Made by a program: the position numbers and the translations under genes
DNA from: Adiantum capillus-veneris
Taxonomy: Eukaryota > Streptophyta > Polypodiopsida > Polypodiales > Pteridaceae
DNA: 64,000 bases
Assembly: GCA_014529385.2 (NCBI GenBank)
Contig: CM043946.1
Location: forward strand, 37,586,058 to 37,650,057
Reading direction: 5' to 3'
Notes under the pieces: model-generated
Told to the model about the DNA's origin: nothing
The model's database searches: none
The model's input: the letters and a program-made list of their open reading frames with translations, nothing else
Part shown: in pieces, positions 33,313 to 44,964 of the stretch
Layout of the letters: each line of letters begins with the position of its first letter
How positions within the stretch are numbered: position 1 is the first letter of the stretch

Positions 33313-34161
33313 GTCAAGTGGGAAATAATCGAGGTCAAGGGAGGTTTGCAAATCAGCCAGGAGGTGAAGAAAGGCCTAGGAATGGTGTTGGACAAAGCAA
33401 TGGTAGGTTTTGGAGGCAGACGCCCACCTGTTACAATTGTGGAGAGTTGGGTCACATCAGCCCGCAATGTCAGCCTAAACATGCTAAACATGCTAGGTCA
33501 AGTGGGAAATAATCGAGGTCGAGGGAGGTTTGCAAATCAGCCAGGAGGTGAAGAAAGGCCTAGGAATGGTGTTGGACAAAGCAATGGTAGGTTTTGGAGG
33601 CAGATGCCCACTTGTTACAATTGTGGAGAGTTGGGTCACATCAGCCCGCAATGTGATAAGCCACCAAGGATGGGGGGAGACATGTATCCATTGCCAAGAC
33701 AGGTGCTAACTAGGTCAAATGATTATGGCATCGAAATTAAGGGAGACGAAGGAACCAGTGGACTGACCCAGGAGGAAAAAGGGAAGACAAAAGTGCTAAG
33801 TGTAGTCAGCTTGGAGAAGGCATCAAAGCTAGAGGATACATTAGTGATGCCTATTGGGAAGAGGACCACAGAGGATAAGGAAGGAAGAAGTGCCCGAGGT
33901 CCTAGTAAGAATAAAGGAAAGAGCCATGAAGGCGAGGATGTCAAGGCCAAGAGGAAAAGGAGAGCTCGTCGAAAGTTTCATGTTTCAGATTTTCCACTAG
34001 GGGATGGGCAATTAAGCTATGACTTGAAGGAGTATCTGACAAGCAGGAAGGCAGATGTTACTTTTGGGAAGCTTATAGAGATGGTGCCTAAGCTAAAGCG
34101 ACAGTGGAAGAGGATGGTTAACCCAATGGAGAAAGAGCCAGAGAGAGGTTCAGAGAAGGTG
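32652..34161 (+). repeat. Triplicated zinc-knuckle module
   Basis: The phrase CAAGTGGGAAATAATCGAGG starts units at 32652, 33315 and 33499. Units 1 and 3 are about 663 bp (zinc knuckle, basic linker, DLKEYLTS block); unit 2 is only 184 bp (knuckle only). Unit 2 is not a multiple of three, so it changes the frame between knuckles 2 and 3. Unequal recombination or template switching during reverse transcription is likely. Confidence 0.9.
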
Positions 34162-34637
34162 TTGGCAATGGATGAGCTACCAGACATTTGTCCAATAGTA
34201 GATGTGTGGCATAAAAGGAAAAATTTGGGACAAGGTTATGTGGATGGCGGAGCCCAAATATGCGTCATAACACACTCATGCGTTGAGAAGATGGGTCTCA
34301 CAGTGGCTGGGGTGTCAGGTTTTCGGATCAGATTGGCAAACCATCAAAAAGTAAAATGCTTGGGTGTTGTAAAGAGCTTAGAAGTGGAGCATATGATGCA
34401 AAGGCAGTGGTTGATTTTCATGTGATGCCAGTGGGGTTGGGAGCATATCCTATTATATTGGGCAGACCATGGTTACGTGGAGTGGGAGCTGTCCAAGATT
34501 GGCGATGTGGTACAATTAGCCTCTATGGAAAGACAAGTGCCAAGAAGCTTTACGATATGGACACAAGGAATGATTGGAGGAGCTTTATGAAGATCAGGAT
34601 GATTCTAGTGATGAAGACTATTCCACAGTGTGACTGA
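33499..34637 (+). pseudogene. Gag end and aspartic protease of element 1
   Basis: Frame 1 carries knuckle 3 (33613-33654), the basic linker and then the protease: GYVDGGAQICVITHSCVEKMGL, with the catalytic Asp at 34243-34245 in DGG instead of the DSG/DTG of most retropepsins. A frameshift near 34370 moves the second half (VVDFHVMPVGLGAYPIILGRPWLR) into the frame running to 34637. ILGRPWL is the second conserved protease block. Protease would cut Gag into its parts. Confidence 0.82.
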
Positions 34638-35061
34638 TGAGGACAGTGATAGCACTACCAACAGTGATGAGGATGCTGATGTTGCATTTCTTTTGATGGA
34701 CAAAGAAATCCAGGAGTCTGGTTTAGTCGCATTTGCAAATGAGGTTGAAGATGAAAGTGAAGGGCCTTATGAAGTGATTGAAGGGCTGATGCAAACCAAG
34801 GTCGACTTGTCAAAGAAGCAAGAATTGATGACACAAATGATCACTGGAGACCTCTCAGCCATAGAGAAGGAGATATATTTGCATATGCAGGTCTATACCA
34901 AATTAATTGATGGTTTTTTTGATGCAAGGTTGATATATGGCATGTCTACAGGTTTTCCTTGCGAAACAGGTGGAAGTTTGATTAAGCTTTTGATGCAGGG
35001 AATGCCAAGTGTTTTAGTGTGGGATCTAGGTGGAATGAACATCTCTTTTTGCTGCTGTTGA
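34630..35061 (+). CDS. Short acidic ORF after protease, element 1
   Basis: A 143-codon ORF that overlaps the end of the previous frame by 8 bases. It starts strongly acidic (DEDSDSTTNSDEDAD) and later has ARLIYGMSTGFP. In related full elements this position would be the linker to reverse transcriptase, so it is probably the edge of an internal deletion that removed RT and integrase. The 3' end of the element follows within 40 bases. Confidence 0.5.
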   Translation: MTDEDSDSTTNSDEDADVAFLLMDKEIQESGLVAFANEVEDESEGPYEVIEGLMQTKVDLSKKQELMTQMITGDLSAIEKEIYLHMQVYTKLIDGFFDARLIYGMSTGFPCETGGSLIKLLMQGMPSVLVWDLGGMNISFCCC

Positions 35062-35082
35062 TCATGAATGATCTAGCAGTCT

Positions 35083-35099
35083 AGGGGATGGGCAAAGTA
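35083..35099 (+). promoter_or_regulatory. Polypurine tract, element 1
   Basis: AGGGGATGGGCAAAGTA-like purine run directly before the 3' LTR start at 35100. Confidence 0.6.
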
Positions 35100-36256
35100 T
35101 GTCAGGAGTTTTTTTGAGCAAGTTATTGCTCATATGTACATACCCATGCAAGGTGCATCAAATAAAGGATTGCCCATTTTCCAGAGCCACGTGGTTACAT
35201 GGGGCCCACATGTGTACAGGTAGGACAGTATGTACATAGTGCATCGATTTTCATCGTTACCAGTATCAATGTGTTTTTTCTACAATACTGAGGAGTTGGT
35301 AGTGTGTAAAACTTCTCGAGGAAGCTATCCGCGGGCCGACAACATGAGGTAAGCAGGTGCGTCAGATGGCATCTTGTGGCGTCACGAGGTCGAATGGGGT
35401 CAATATTTGCACGTGGATGAGTACAGACACGATGTGGGTGTTTTCTTGTGATAATTATGCAAAAAGTTCATCATGAGGACCATCTTTTGCGGCCACTTCA
35501 CGTGGTGGCGGGATGCATTATTGAAAAAATTTGAGTGCCAGGTGTGCGTATGGATGCAGCAGGGTGACAACTATGCACTGCAAGGTCATTTTTTGGCCTG
35601 TTCGGGGTCTGCTAGAGGTCATCTAAAAGTCCATGGGTGCCCAAGTAATAAAGCTAAGTGTGGGAGCTGAAAAAGAAGAGAGGAGACCAGGAAAAACGTG
35701 GAGAAGAGAGGAGGAACACCCGCAACTGTGTTTTTGGGGTTTTTGGAGCCTGTTTCGGCCGTAAACTGCTCATCCGAGGTCGGATTTGAGCACTTTGACA
35801 TTGTAGACTTGGATTTTGGGCCGTTCCGGAAGCGATGACGCTGTCCATTTTGCCAAATTCCTCACTCTTTTTCTGCTATTTTGGCTGTGTAAGTTTCTCT
35901 TATGAGCGAAGCTTCTGCTCCAATTTGTGATTGTATCTGGCAAGTTTTACCTATATTGTGTGAGCTATTTTCCCCATTGGTGTTGGCCCAAGCTCTATTG
36001 TATCTAAACATCAAAAATTTTCCTCCTTTGAGCTGAGTTTTTGGGTGTGTGTATGTGTGTGTCTCTCTCTGTGTGAAGTGGGTAAACAGGTAGTTTCTGT
36101 CCTCTCACTCCATCGGTGTGTTGCCTGTCTCGAACAAGTGGGTTGTATAAGCCAAGTGGTGCCCCATAGTGTGTGTGTGTGTGTGTGTGTGTATCATTCC
36201 AAGAGTGTGTGTCGGGTCATTATAGAGGCGTTGTGTGTGTTTCCATCCCTCTCACA
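35100..36256 (+). repeat. 3' LTR of gag-protease element 1
   Basis: 1157 bp, TGTCAGGAG to CTCTCACA, the partner of 29699-30847. Confidence 0.9.
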
Positions 36257-36342
36257 ACGCTAGAAAGACGGCAAAGGCTAATGATGGCAGAAGGATCCCT
36301 TATGGTGGGGAAGATACTAGAAAACAAAAAGATGGTCCTTAA
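36257..36342 (+). pseudogene. Coiled-coil ORF, segment 2
   Basis: Frame TLERRQRLMMAEGSLMVG continues segment 1 exactly after element 1. It runs only to the TTAA target of element B at 36339-36342. Confidence 0.6.
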
Positions 36343-37681
36343 CACTAGAATGGTAACAGGACACTTTTATGTCCTTGGACACTTTTGTGTCCTGTTAAGT
36401 GACCATTTTGCTTGAATTATTTGAAGAGTATGAAAATGAATTTCTAGGTGCTATATATCCACAAAGTTGCCTTATGAGCTGAAAAAAACTTAGCATTTTT
36501 TTTATAGTATCGATCTCACCATTAACCTTACTCTTGCACAACATTTTGAACATAAACTGTGTGAAAAAACAGGTCTCGTTTTTGGCCTTTTTTCAATTTT
36601 TGGCAACTATACCACTCTAAACTTCATGTTTGTGAGGTTGAGATGGCTAGAGGTTAGGCCTTCATAGTTCTCAACATGTTTTGATGCTTGTAGGGAGAGC
36701 TAAGTGTTAAAATTGAAAGTTATGACCAATTTATAAGAATTGAATAATCCTGTTTTTTTGGCCAAAATTAGCACTTTTATGATTTTTTTGGTGGCTTTCT
36801 TGATATCCAAATTCAATTTTGATTGTGTAAGTGTAATGTATAACATAAAGCTAATCTTCCTTGAGTTTTGGGGGACCTAATATGCTATATATGATAGTAT
36901 ATGATGATGGTTGAGTTTTTTGATTGCTGAAGAATACAATACATTTTAGAGTAGCAAGTATAACTTTCTCCATGTTGCTAGTTTCTTAGGCCAATTATGT
37001 GTATTTTGTAGGTAGTAACCATATCTAATCATAGACTACAAACTTGGCTAGATATTGAGTAGTTTTTATGGGTTTCTAGAGGTCATAATGCTAAACCCAG
37101 TTTTTTCATGTTTGCTGTATTTAGCACTTTATCATTGCCCCCAAGGTTCCAATTGTAAGAGATCCATTACCCTTTTGACATGCTCCATGGCTCCTTTTGA
37201 ATCCAGAGGCCCAAATGGAACTAAGAAAATATGTATATAGTATCTGTATTGAGCGTGACTATAGAAACTTTGATGATAGGTCCGCAGAATGGCAAAAATG
37301 CAACTTTTTTGTACCTATTTTTTTTAAACCAAAAAAACATTAGTGAGGTCAAAGCAACCATATGTTTTGGTCACCAACCCATTGAAGTTACCGGGGCATT
37401 TTATCTCATGTCCTACCAAAATCCCTAGTCTTATTTATATGCAATCAACCGTAAGAAATTGCTGTTTTGGGCAAAATGCACTAGCCCATCAACTTTGGAG
37501 GCTTGTAGTGACCAAGGGATGAGAAAATTACAACTTTCTCATTTTTTCCATATGTAGTAGTTATTGAACTATAAGCTCATGAAAGGATTTTTCAAAATCA
37601 GTGGATCTACTATGGTTTTGGAATTTTTTCCCAAAACCCTGAAAGGGCACTTTTATGTCCTGTTAGGTTACCATTCTAGTG
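36343..37681 (-). mobile_element. TTAA-flanked element, copy B (reverse orientation)
   Basis: 1339 bp, CACTAGAATGGTAAC at the left and its complement at the right, with TTAA at 36339-36342 and 37682-37685. The end with two GGACA...TGTCC palindromes is on the left here and on the right in copies C and D, so B is inverted. Removing B and one TTAA puts coiled-coil segments 2 and 3 in the same frame. The ORF at 37231-37428 resembles ORFs in C and D but is short and probably not functional. Confidence 0.93.
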
Positions 37682-37685
37682 TTAA

Positions 37686-38058
37686 GTAAGAGAACGAGTA
37701 GTTGATGAAACTGCTAGAAGAGCTGAATGACTTTCTTATAACGACAGCCAAGGAAGCAACAAAGGATGAAGAGGAACATAAAAAGGCCATAGAAGAACTA
37801 AAGAGACAAAGTGTGGAAGAGCCATAGAAAAGCCAAGGCCCTGCCACCACGAAAGGAATCAACCTATAAGACTTCGAAGATCCGAAAGCACAACCCATGC
37901 AAGAGGAAATCCCTGCGGGACACTCTCAAGAGCCAAGGGATCTAACCGAGGAGGAAGAAAGTGAGCTACAAAAGGCCACTTCAGAGAGTGCTGAAGTCGG
38001 TGACCATCCATAAGCTAGACTCAAACGTCCTATGGCAAGAGTGGATGTAGCCCTCACT
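37686..38058 (+). pseudogene. Coiled-coil ORF, segment 3
   Basis: In the same frame as segment 2 after removal of element B: two early stops, then MKLLEELNDFLITTAKEA, DEEEHKKAIEELKRQ, and further acidic sequence with stops at about 37827, 37869, 38010 and 38079. It is a decayed continuation of the coiled coil. The next ORF lies in another frame. Confidence 0.55.
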
Positions 38059-38119
38059 CCCATATCCTCTACTGAAGTATGAATCAATAACCCTGAACAA
38101 GAGAATACAAGAGGAGTCC

Positions 38120-38781
38120 ATGGTCCCACTTTACACTGGAGATATCAATCGTCCAGATGAGGCAAATATAATAGTGGATTCACAGGTGAAACAGAGAAAG
38201 GGGTGTCTTATTAAGTACCCACAGTACCTAGTCCATCTGGTAGAAGCACTTAAATCCATTAGAGATGATCTGAGCTTCTGCCCTCTACCACAAATGAGAA
38301 CCTGGAAAGGGGACTCTCTTATCCGACACAACCATCCCACATGGCTTAATTACCCAAGGTTACTTGGCTTGAAGGAAGGAGAGAGAATGAGTGAGCAATA
38401 TATGGTGAAAACCCTAACGGGCGTCATAAAATTGTTCACTAGCTCTCCTGACCTACCTTGCATAATGATGAGAAAGATATGCAAAACCCTCATGGCGGTT
38501 TTTGAAATCTTCCAGCCTGCTCAAGCCTCGGGCTCCATCTTTTTCTAAAACCAGGAAACTAATGTGAGATGCACCTATGACATGTCTACACAGCCAAGTC
38601 CAGAGGTGATCCACCAGCTCTATCAGCGAATTATGTTTTTGCCCTCCTACTATATGCAAGCCTTCAAATAAGCTTTCTACACAGGCTTTTTCACCATCAA
38701 CACGGACATTCTTGGCCCTACCATTGCCATACTCCATGCGCGTTATGAGTCGGTCCTCAAGATGAGCGACCACACCTTCTG
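38120..38781 (+). pseudogene. Unknown ORF before an LTR-like sequence
   Basis: 142 codons are open (MVPLYTGDINRPDEANIIV ... KTLTGVIKLFTSSPDLP ... KTLMAVFEIFQ). After the stop the signal appears to go on in broken form (VIHQLYQRIMFLPSYYMQAF, ILHARYESVLKMSDHTF) to about 38781. No family is recognised. Its place between the coiled-coil ORF and a polypurine tract suggests it is part of a retroelement protein, perhaps Gag-like or a third ORF. It could also be a captured host fragment. Confidence 0.45.
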
Positions 38782-38825
38782 AAGATCTGAAAAATTAGCA
38801 GGTCATGTCATGGACGACATGATCT

Positions 38826-39375
38826 AGGAGGGAGGAAGTGTTACCTCTGGACACTTAGGACATCCAGAACTTTTAGTGACGGGATTATTCTAATCATTTT
38901 TTACGTCATGGAACCCATTTTTCTACTTGTAATATTTTGAGGCTTTGAAGAAGCTTCCAAGTTGTACATAATTCTGCCATTAGATTAGAGTAGATCTTTC
39001 ACTTTGAACTTTAGGGTTTACAAATGAGTGGGTATAAAACCCAAAGTGTAACCTTAATGAAAAACCCTTATCTTTTTCAAAGTACAAAGTCTATGTAAGC
39101 ATACTGAGTGTACGAGAGAAGAGAGTGTTTATCTTGATGTTACGAGCACCTCGGTGGTTGGAAATGCAAACGGTGAGTAGCCACGGGTTGCCCACGGAGA
39201 GATTTGCGCGCCAATACTAACATTGTGCACATTCGGCTTTGCATTGCGAGATCCACCCGCGAGCTTCTTCTAAGGTTTTGGTGAGCATACGCTACCCGTT
39301 TCTGTTTTTGAGCATATCCACGCGTTCACAACGAGTAGAGCTACACATTAGGTACTTCAAGTTTTCGAAATAACA
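38826..39375 (+). repeat. Possible 3' LTR after a polypurine tract
   Basis: AGGAGGGAGGAAG (about 38826-38838) is followed by TGTTACC. A matching end TAACA lies at 39371-39375, about 537 bp. A TATA-like GGTATAAAACCC is near 39031. No second copy is in the window, so this is inferred from structure only. Confidence 0.42.
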
Positions 39376-41609
39376 ACCTGTAAAATCCGATTGTTTTACT
39401 ACGCGTTTTTTGCACCAAGGGTATTCGGGTAGGATTTGCGGTTAGAGACCTTAGGGATAGTGGCCTACTAGTGTGTGTAGGACTTCCCTAGAGTTTCATG
39501 GTATTTCAAGACCATTCAAGGGGCTTATGGCTTGTGGTAGCATCATAGGAGACTTTCTCAGTCACAGAACAAGTGGCTTGGACATAGATTTAGGTTTGAT
39601 AGCTCCGTATGATTTGGTCATTAGTTGGTCGAGTAGATGTTGACACCCTTTTCTTGCTTCCACGTGCCTGTGGGTCAAGCTCCATCCTCAGTTGACAGAG
39701 TTGTCAGGTGAGTTCTCGTTGTGCTGACGTCCACTCACGGTGATCCGCAAACACCAAGCCTAAGGGGTAAAAATCCATCACAGTAAATATAAGTGGATAA
39801 TAACCTGTGTAGGGAGATTGAAAAAAGAACAAGCAACCAGCCCATAATGTGGGTGGCCGGACAACGTAGCCTATCTGATGCATTTGCAAAGGGTGGCCAA
39901 CCCGGGAGACATACTAGTCGATACATGTATGCCCTAGACCCAAGTGAAGCAGCAAAGCGATGTGTCATGAAATCTAACACAACCCAACAAAATCACAACA
40001 AAACAATGAAAATATCATGCTAGAGATGAAACCTACCAAATCTACTGACAACAATAATTGTGCATCAATGTTTGATCCTCTCCCTTCAATACAAGTCCCT
40101 AATACAAAGCTACATTCTACAAGTTCTATGGCAGTAGCTGAAGGCCCAAACACTCTGAGACCTATCACTCTCACCAATCTTCCAATGGGACTTTGGATAC
40201 CAAAAAAGAAACAGGCAAGGGTCACACCCAAACCGCATAGAGCACCATCACCATGATAGATTTGGATATTGAAGGATACTCCACGACTTAATGGAAACGT
40301 CAACCAAGTCAAATTCACCCCTCTATTCTACCAAAGCTCCGAAAGCACACTCCAACAAAAAGTCTATGCATTCAGCTCCCATAATGGTGCATGCCTTCAA
40401 TCATGGAAACATCACCCATGTCCAACACAATTTCTTGATGATATCTCTAGTGGCCTCCAATAGCTTTTGATTCCCAAGACAATCCAATGCCTACTAGGTA
40501 ATGTTGTTTCGGTTCCAAAATATATGCTGAACCCCACTATTACAGAGCAACCAACTCCTGACAAAAGGTTTCATCGACAGCCATACCCTTATAAAGTCAT
40601 TCAAACTCATCACCCATCACCAACACAATGAGAAGGTCTTACAAACGGGTTCCAAAATGCCAATCCATGGCTCACTACTGCCGATCAATCACTAAATGGG
40701 TACCCAAGGCACAATCACCCGACTCATCATAAAAAGATCACCTCCACTTGTGACTCCAGCGATCACAAATGAACAAAAAGGCAAAACCAGACAGAGCACA
40801 TACAGTACATACAAAGCTACATAGTCTTATGACTACAAATATACCAATTGATGTAATCCCTATGCCCATCATTAGTGCTATAGAGCCTACCATTCATATG
40901 GAACTAGATGTTAGTCAGTCTTTGATCATTAGATATCACGCATAGAGTTTGTAGAGATTATTTTATGGTGAGAGGTCTCTCTTCATCCCTAGATGCACTA
41001 GATCAATGTTGATTCATACTCGTTGACTATAGGGAAATATATTTTCATGCACGTATACTAGAGGCACTTTTTTCCCATTGAGTTTTTCCCCTCTGGCTAT
41101 TTAGGTTTGAGACCTTAGATTATGTCTTTTATGTTATTTTTCTTTTGAATAATACCTCTTCTCATGCTAATGGACCTCTAGAAGGTGTAGTGCTTTGTGT
41201 TTTATGTTTTGTTGCAACATTGAATTGACTTGAGACTTGATTTCCATTGATCATACTAGGATCTTATCTTTAGCAGGTCTATACATTGGTACTACTTCCT
41301 ATGCTTGCCCCATCACTAATAGATTGTGTCTTATGTTGCATTGCTGCTTGACATTGATTATGATTTTATGCAAACAATTAGAATTTTGGTTGTTTACTTG
41401 CAATTTAAAGGTACACATGCCTATACATCTGGTAGTTTTCATTAGCTAATTGATAACGAGTCTAACTTTATTGATACTGCCTTTAGGTAGGTAGATGTCA
41501 ATCTAGGATATTGCAAGATAGTTGATTTTGCTAATTTAGTTAGTGGTATTATCTCTTTAATGGTAGCTACCTTAGGAGTGCTGACCTTAGAGAGGCCTAG
41601 CTATCTTTA
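39376..41609. other. No gene recognised
   Basis: Scattered ORFs up to 114 codons on both strands show no domain. The stretch ends at the CTTTA target of the 11.5 kb element. Confidence 0.4.
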
Positions 41610-42197
41610 TGTTAACCCTCACGGCTCACGGACACCCTATCACCTACGACGGACATTCTAACTACGGCGGACATTGTATTATTTACTTGTAGAGTCAGGT
41701 ACCGGGCTTGTCGGTCCAATAGGAAAAGGGTAAGAGTGATCGTCAATGAGAGGCGCACTCTAACTGGAACATTCAAGGGATTAGTTGGCTAAGCATGGGC
41801 GCCCAAGTGTGAATGGGGAGAGCTCATATAAAAGTCAACTAAAAATAAAATTCACTCATTCTCTCATTTGTGCAATACAAGAGTGCTCTTGCCCCATCTC
41901 CATCTCCATCTTCTTCTTCTTCACCTCCTTGTGTGTGAGAGAGAGAGAGTGTGTGTGTGGGCGATCGAGCATTACGAAGGCACAACGGCGGTGAAGCGGT
42001 TGAGCATGGCGTAGCGGTGTCTCCTTCTTCTTCGTGGCGAGGAATCCTCCACGAAGCAAGCATAGAGCGGTGAGTGACACACCATCGCCTTCTTTGAGCT
42101 TACTAGTTTAGGCTTGTTGTGTGCTTGGAGCCATTTGTGGCTCGCACACGGTGTATCGACAACTTCCTTGCATTGACACGTGTGACATACGCGCACA
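41610..42197 (+). repeat. 5' LTR of gag-protease element 2
   Basis: 588 bp. TATAAAA at about 41827-41833 in CTCATATAAAAGTCAAC is a good promoter TATA box, with a CT-rich likely start region 30-40 bases on. Confidence 0.94.
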
Positions 42198-42200
42198 TTT

Positions 42201-42220
42201 TTGGCACCGCTGCCGGGGAT
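42201..42220 (+). promoter_or_regulatory. Primer-binding site, gypsy type
   Basis: TGGCACCGCTGCCGGGGA starts a few bases after the LTR and closely matches the common plant gypsy site TGGCGCCGTTGCCGGGGA. Confidence 0.85.
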
Positions 42221-42339
42221 TGCCGTGCATTAAGCTCGAGTAGCACTATGTGCTTCTCCGTGGTGCAATTTCAATTATAGGAAAGGTAGGGAAGGAGTGT
42301 GTGTGTGTTGAGAAGAGGGATTTGGTGTTATACTGTGTT

Positions 42340-42465
42340 TTTTTTTTATTAATGGAGTTTTCAAAGGTTCTTTGTTTATTCTCTGTGTATTAAGGTAGTT
42401 AGTTTTCTTTGTTAATAGAGATTTCAAAGGTTCCGTGTTTATTCTCTGTGTATTAAGGTAGTTAG
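42340..42465 (+). repeat. Short tandem duplication in the leader
   Basis: TTTCAAAGGTTC, GTTTATTCTCTGTGTATT and AAGGTAGTTAG occur twice in the same order with a unit of about 63 bp. The second copy of the gene-less element landed at the end of the second unit. Confidence 0.8.
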
Positions 42466-42607
42466 TGTTGAGCTTATATGTGAAGCTACTCAATATATGG
42501 CTTCTCTATATATGTCACCCAGGTCCCCTCTATATATACATCATCTCATGTGTGTATTCTACACACTTTTTGGGGTTCTACTTCTGTGTTCTCTCCTTCT
42601 CTCAACA
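42466..42607 (+). repeat. 5' LTR of gene-less element, copy 2
   Basis: 142 bp, TGTTGAG to CTCAACA. Confidence 0.94.
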
Positions 42608-42619
42608 TGGTATCAGAGC
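42608..42619 (+). promoter_or_regulatory. Primer-binding site, initiator tRNA-Met, exact
   Basis: TGGTATCAGAGC, the standard plant site complementary to the 3' end of initiator tRNA-Met, immediately after the LTR. Confidence 0.93.
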
Positions 42620-42639
42620 AGTACGTTTTTGTTTTTAAT

Positions 42640-43565
42640 TTTTTTCCTGATCAAAATCGATTTTGCAAAAACTACCCGCTAGAGGGATCGGAATCGATGT
42701 GGTCTACAACTTTGCAGAAGAAAATTTCTTCAAATTCTGCACCAATTTTGAGTTATCGTTCACGGACTGCGTACATACCTGAAAAAAAGGTTCCGCGTTT
42801 TGTTTTTGATTTTTCTGCTAATTGGAAACGATTTTGCAGAAACTACCGATAGAAGAGACCACAATCGATGTGGTCTACAACTTTGCAGAAGGAAGTTTTT
42901 TCAAATTCTGCACCGATTTTGAGTTATCGTTCGCGGACTGCGTACATACCTAAAAAGCAACTTCCGCTTTTTGTTTTTGATTTTTCTGCTAATTGGAAAC
43001 GATTTTGCAGAAACTACCCGCGAAGGAGACTGGAATCGATGTGGTTTACAACTTTGCAGAAGGAAGTGTTTTCAAATTCTGTACCGATTTTGAGTTATCG
43101 TTTGCGGACTGCGTACATACCTAAAAAGCAACTTCCGCTTTTTGTTTTTGATTTTTCTGCTAATTGGAAACGATTTTGCAAAAACTATCTCTCATAGAGA
43201 GACCGGAATCGATGTGGGTTACAACTTTGCAGAAAGAAGTGTTTTCAAATTCTGCACCGATTTTGAGTTATCGTTCGCGGATTGCGTACATACATAAAAA
43301 GCAATTTCCGTTTTTTTTTTTTTTTTTTTTTTTTTTTCTGTTTATTGAAAACGATTTTGCAGAAACTACCCGCGTGAGAGACCGGAATCGATGTGTTCTA
43401 CAACTTTGCAGAAGAAACTACCCGCTATGGGAGACCGAAATCGATGTGGTCTATAACTTTGCAGAAGAAAGTTTCTCTAAATTCTGCACCGATTTTGGGT
43501 TATCGTCTCGGACTGCGAATATGTTTGAAAATCAAAATTTTACTTTTTGCTTTTGATTTTTCTCA
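42640..43565 (+). repeat. 171-bp tandem array, copy 2
   Basis: About five units with the same consensus as in copy 1. One spacing is lengthened to 179 by the T run, and the same 52-bp partial unit ends the array. Confidence 0.92.
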
Positions 43566-43794
43566 TAATTGAAAACTTCTCAATTATATTTTTCTTCATC
43601 AATCATATATTTGTTACTGACGTAATTTTGCTGCAGAAGCCAGTTACACATCGTTCCGATTCATTCGAGCCGTTGATGATCGTCCAAATTCTATCGAGCT
43701 ACTGTTGGTACATGATCTTTTGTTATATGATATACTCGTTCATTGATTCTCGTATAATTATTCTTTTAGAGATATAGTTTACGTCGTTTTATTG

Positions 43795-44300
43795 ATAATT
43801 TCTCATTGATACCATAGTGATTTTGATGGTACCATGATGATGTTTTGTTAATACTTTGGTCATGGTGATTTTCGTTGATACCATGATGATATGTCATTGA
43901 TATCATGGTTATTCTCGGTGGTGCCATGATGATATTTCATTGATACCATGGTTATTCTCGGTGATGCCATGATGATGTTTCGTTGATACCATGGTTATTC
44001 TCGGTGATGCCATGATGTTGTTTCGTTGATTCCATGGTGATTTTTGTTGATACCATGATGATGTTTTGTTGATACCATGGTTATTCTCGGTGATACCATG
44101 ATGTTGTTTCGTTGATACCATGGTTATTCTCGGTGATGCCATGATGATGTTTCGTTGATACCATGGTTATTCTCGGTGATGCCATGATGTTGTTTCGTTG
44201 ATACAATGATTATTCTCGGTGATATCATGATGCTTTTCGTTGATACCATGGTCATTTATTCATTTTTATTGATATAATGATGATATTTTGTTAATACTTT
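43795..44300 (+). repeat. 43-bp tandem array, copy 2
   Basis: Alternating GATACCATGG and GATGCCATGATG units as in copy 1, with a different unit count. Confidence 0.88.
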
Positions 44301-44964
44301 GATGGTATTCATTGATCACTACATTGATAAATGTTGTTTTATGTAGTATATACACATATCATTTGTATCACGTCATGACACATTTTGTACTTTTACGTTT
44401 ATACTTTATGTACCATATGTTGTCGTGCGTATATATGTCGTCAAAAGAGTGGCGTCGCGAACCATCTCTTATGGCATTGTGAACGTAATTATTTCATTAA
44501 CGATGCTAATAATTTTCATGACATGTTCTTTTTGGAGTCTATGATCTATGTAGGATTGATCAAAGAATTGATTTTATGAAGACAAACTTGGTGACAATAA
44601 AAGATTTATGAAGATATGTTTGGTGATGCCATATTGATGACAACATGAAGACATGTTTGGTGATGCGATATTGATGACAAGCTACACAGCAGATTCACGG
44701 AGACACTTTTGATTACAAGCTAATCGATAGCGTTTATACCTCTTTATTGAACCTTTGTATTCATTATTGTATTTGATAGGATAGGAGTAATGTAACTCCT
44801 CATAAAACATTCATTGTAAAAGGAGTGATGTAGCTCCTCGTAAACATTTGTATATTTAATGATTTTTATAATATAACGGTGGGTGTATATAGAGGTGTGG
44901 GTTTTTCCCTTGATCCCCCAAGGGTTTTTTCATCCACAGTTAGGGACCCTTATTTGAGCGGGAT

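Larger units (their letters stand above)
29699..36256 (+). mobile_element. Gag-protease LTR element 1 (no RT or integrase)
   Basis: 6558 bp. LTRs at 29699-30847 and 35100-36256 both start TGTCAGGAG and end CTCACA. The interior holds a PBS-like site, a leader of about 1 kb, Gag with zinc knuckles, an aspartic protease and a short acidic ORF, and then goes straight to the polypurine tract. Reverse transcriptase, RNase H and integrase are absent. The 3' flank ACGCT and 5' flank ACG-T look like a 5-bp TSD that has lost one base; restoring it rejoins the coiled-coil frame (ELT|LERR). Confidence 0.88.
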
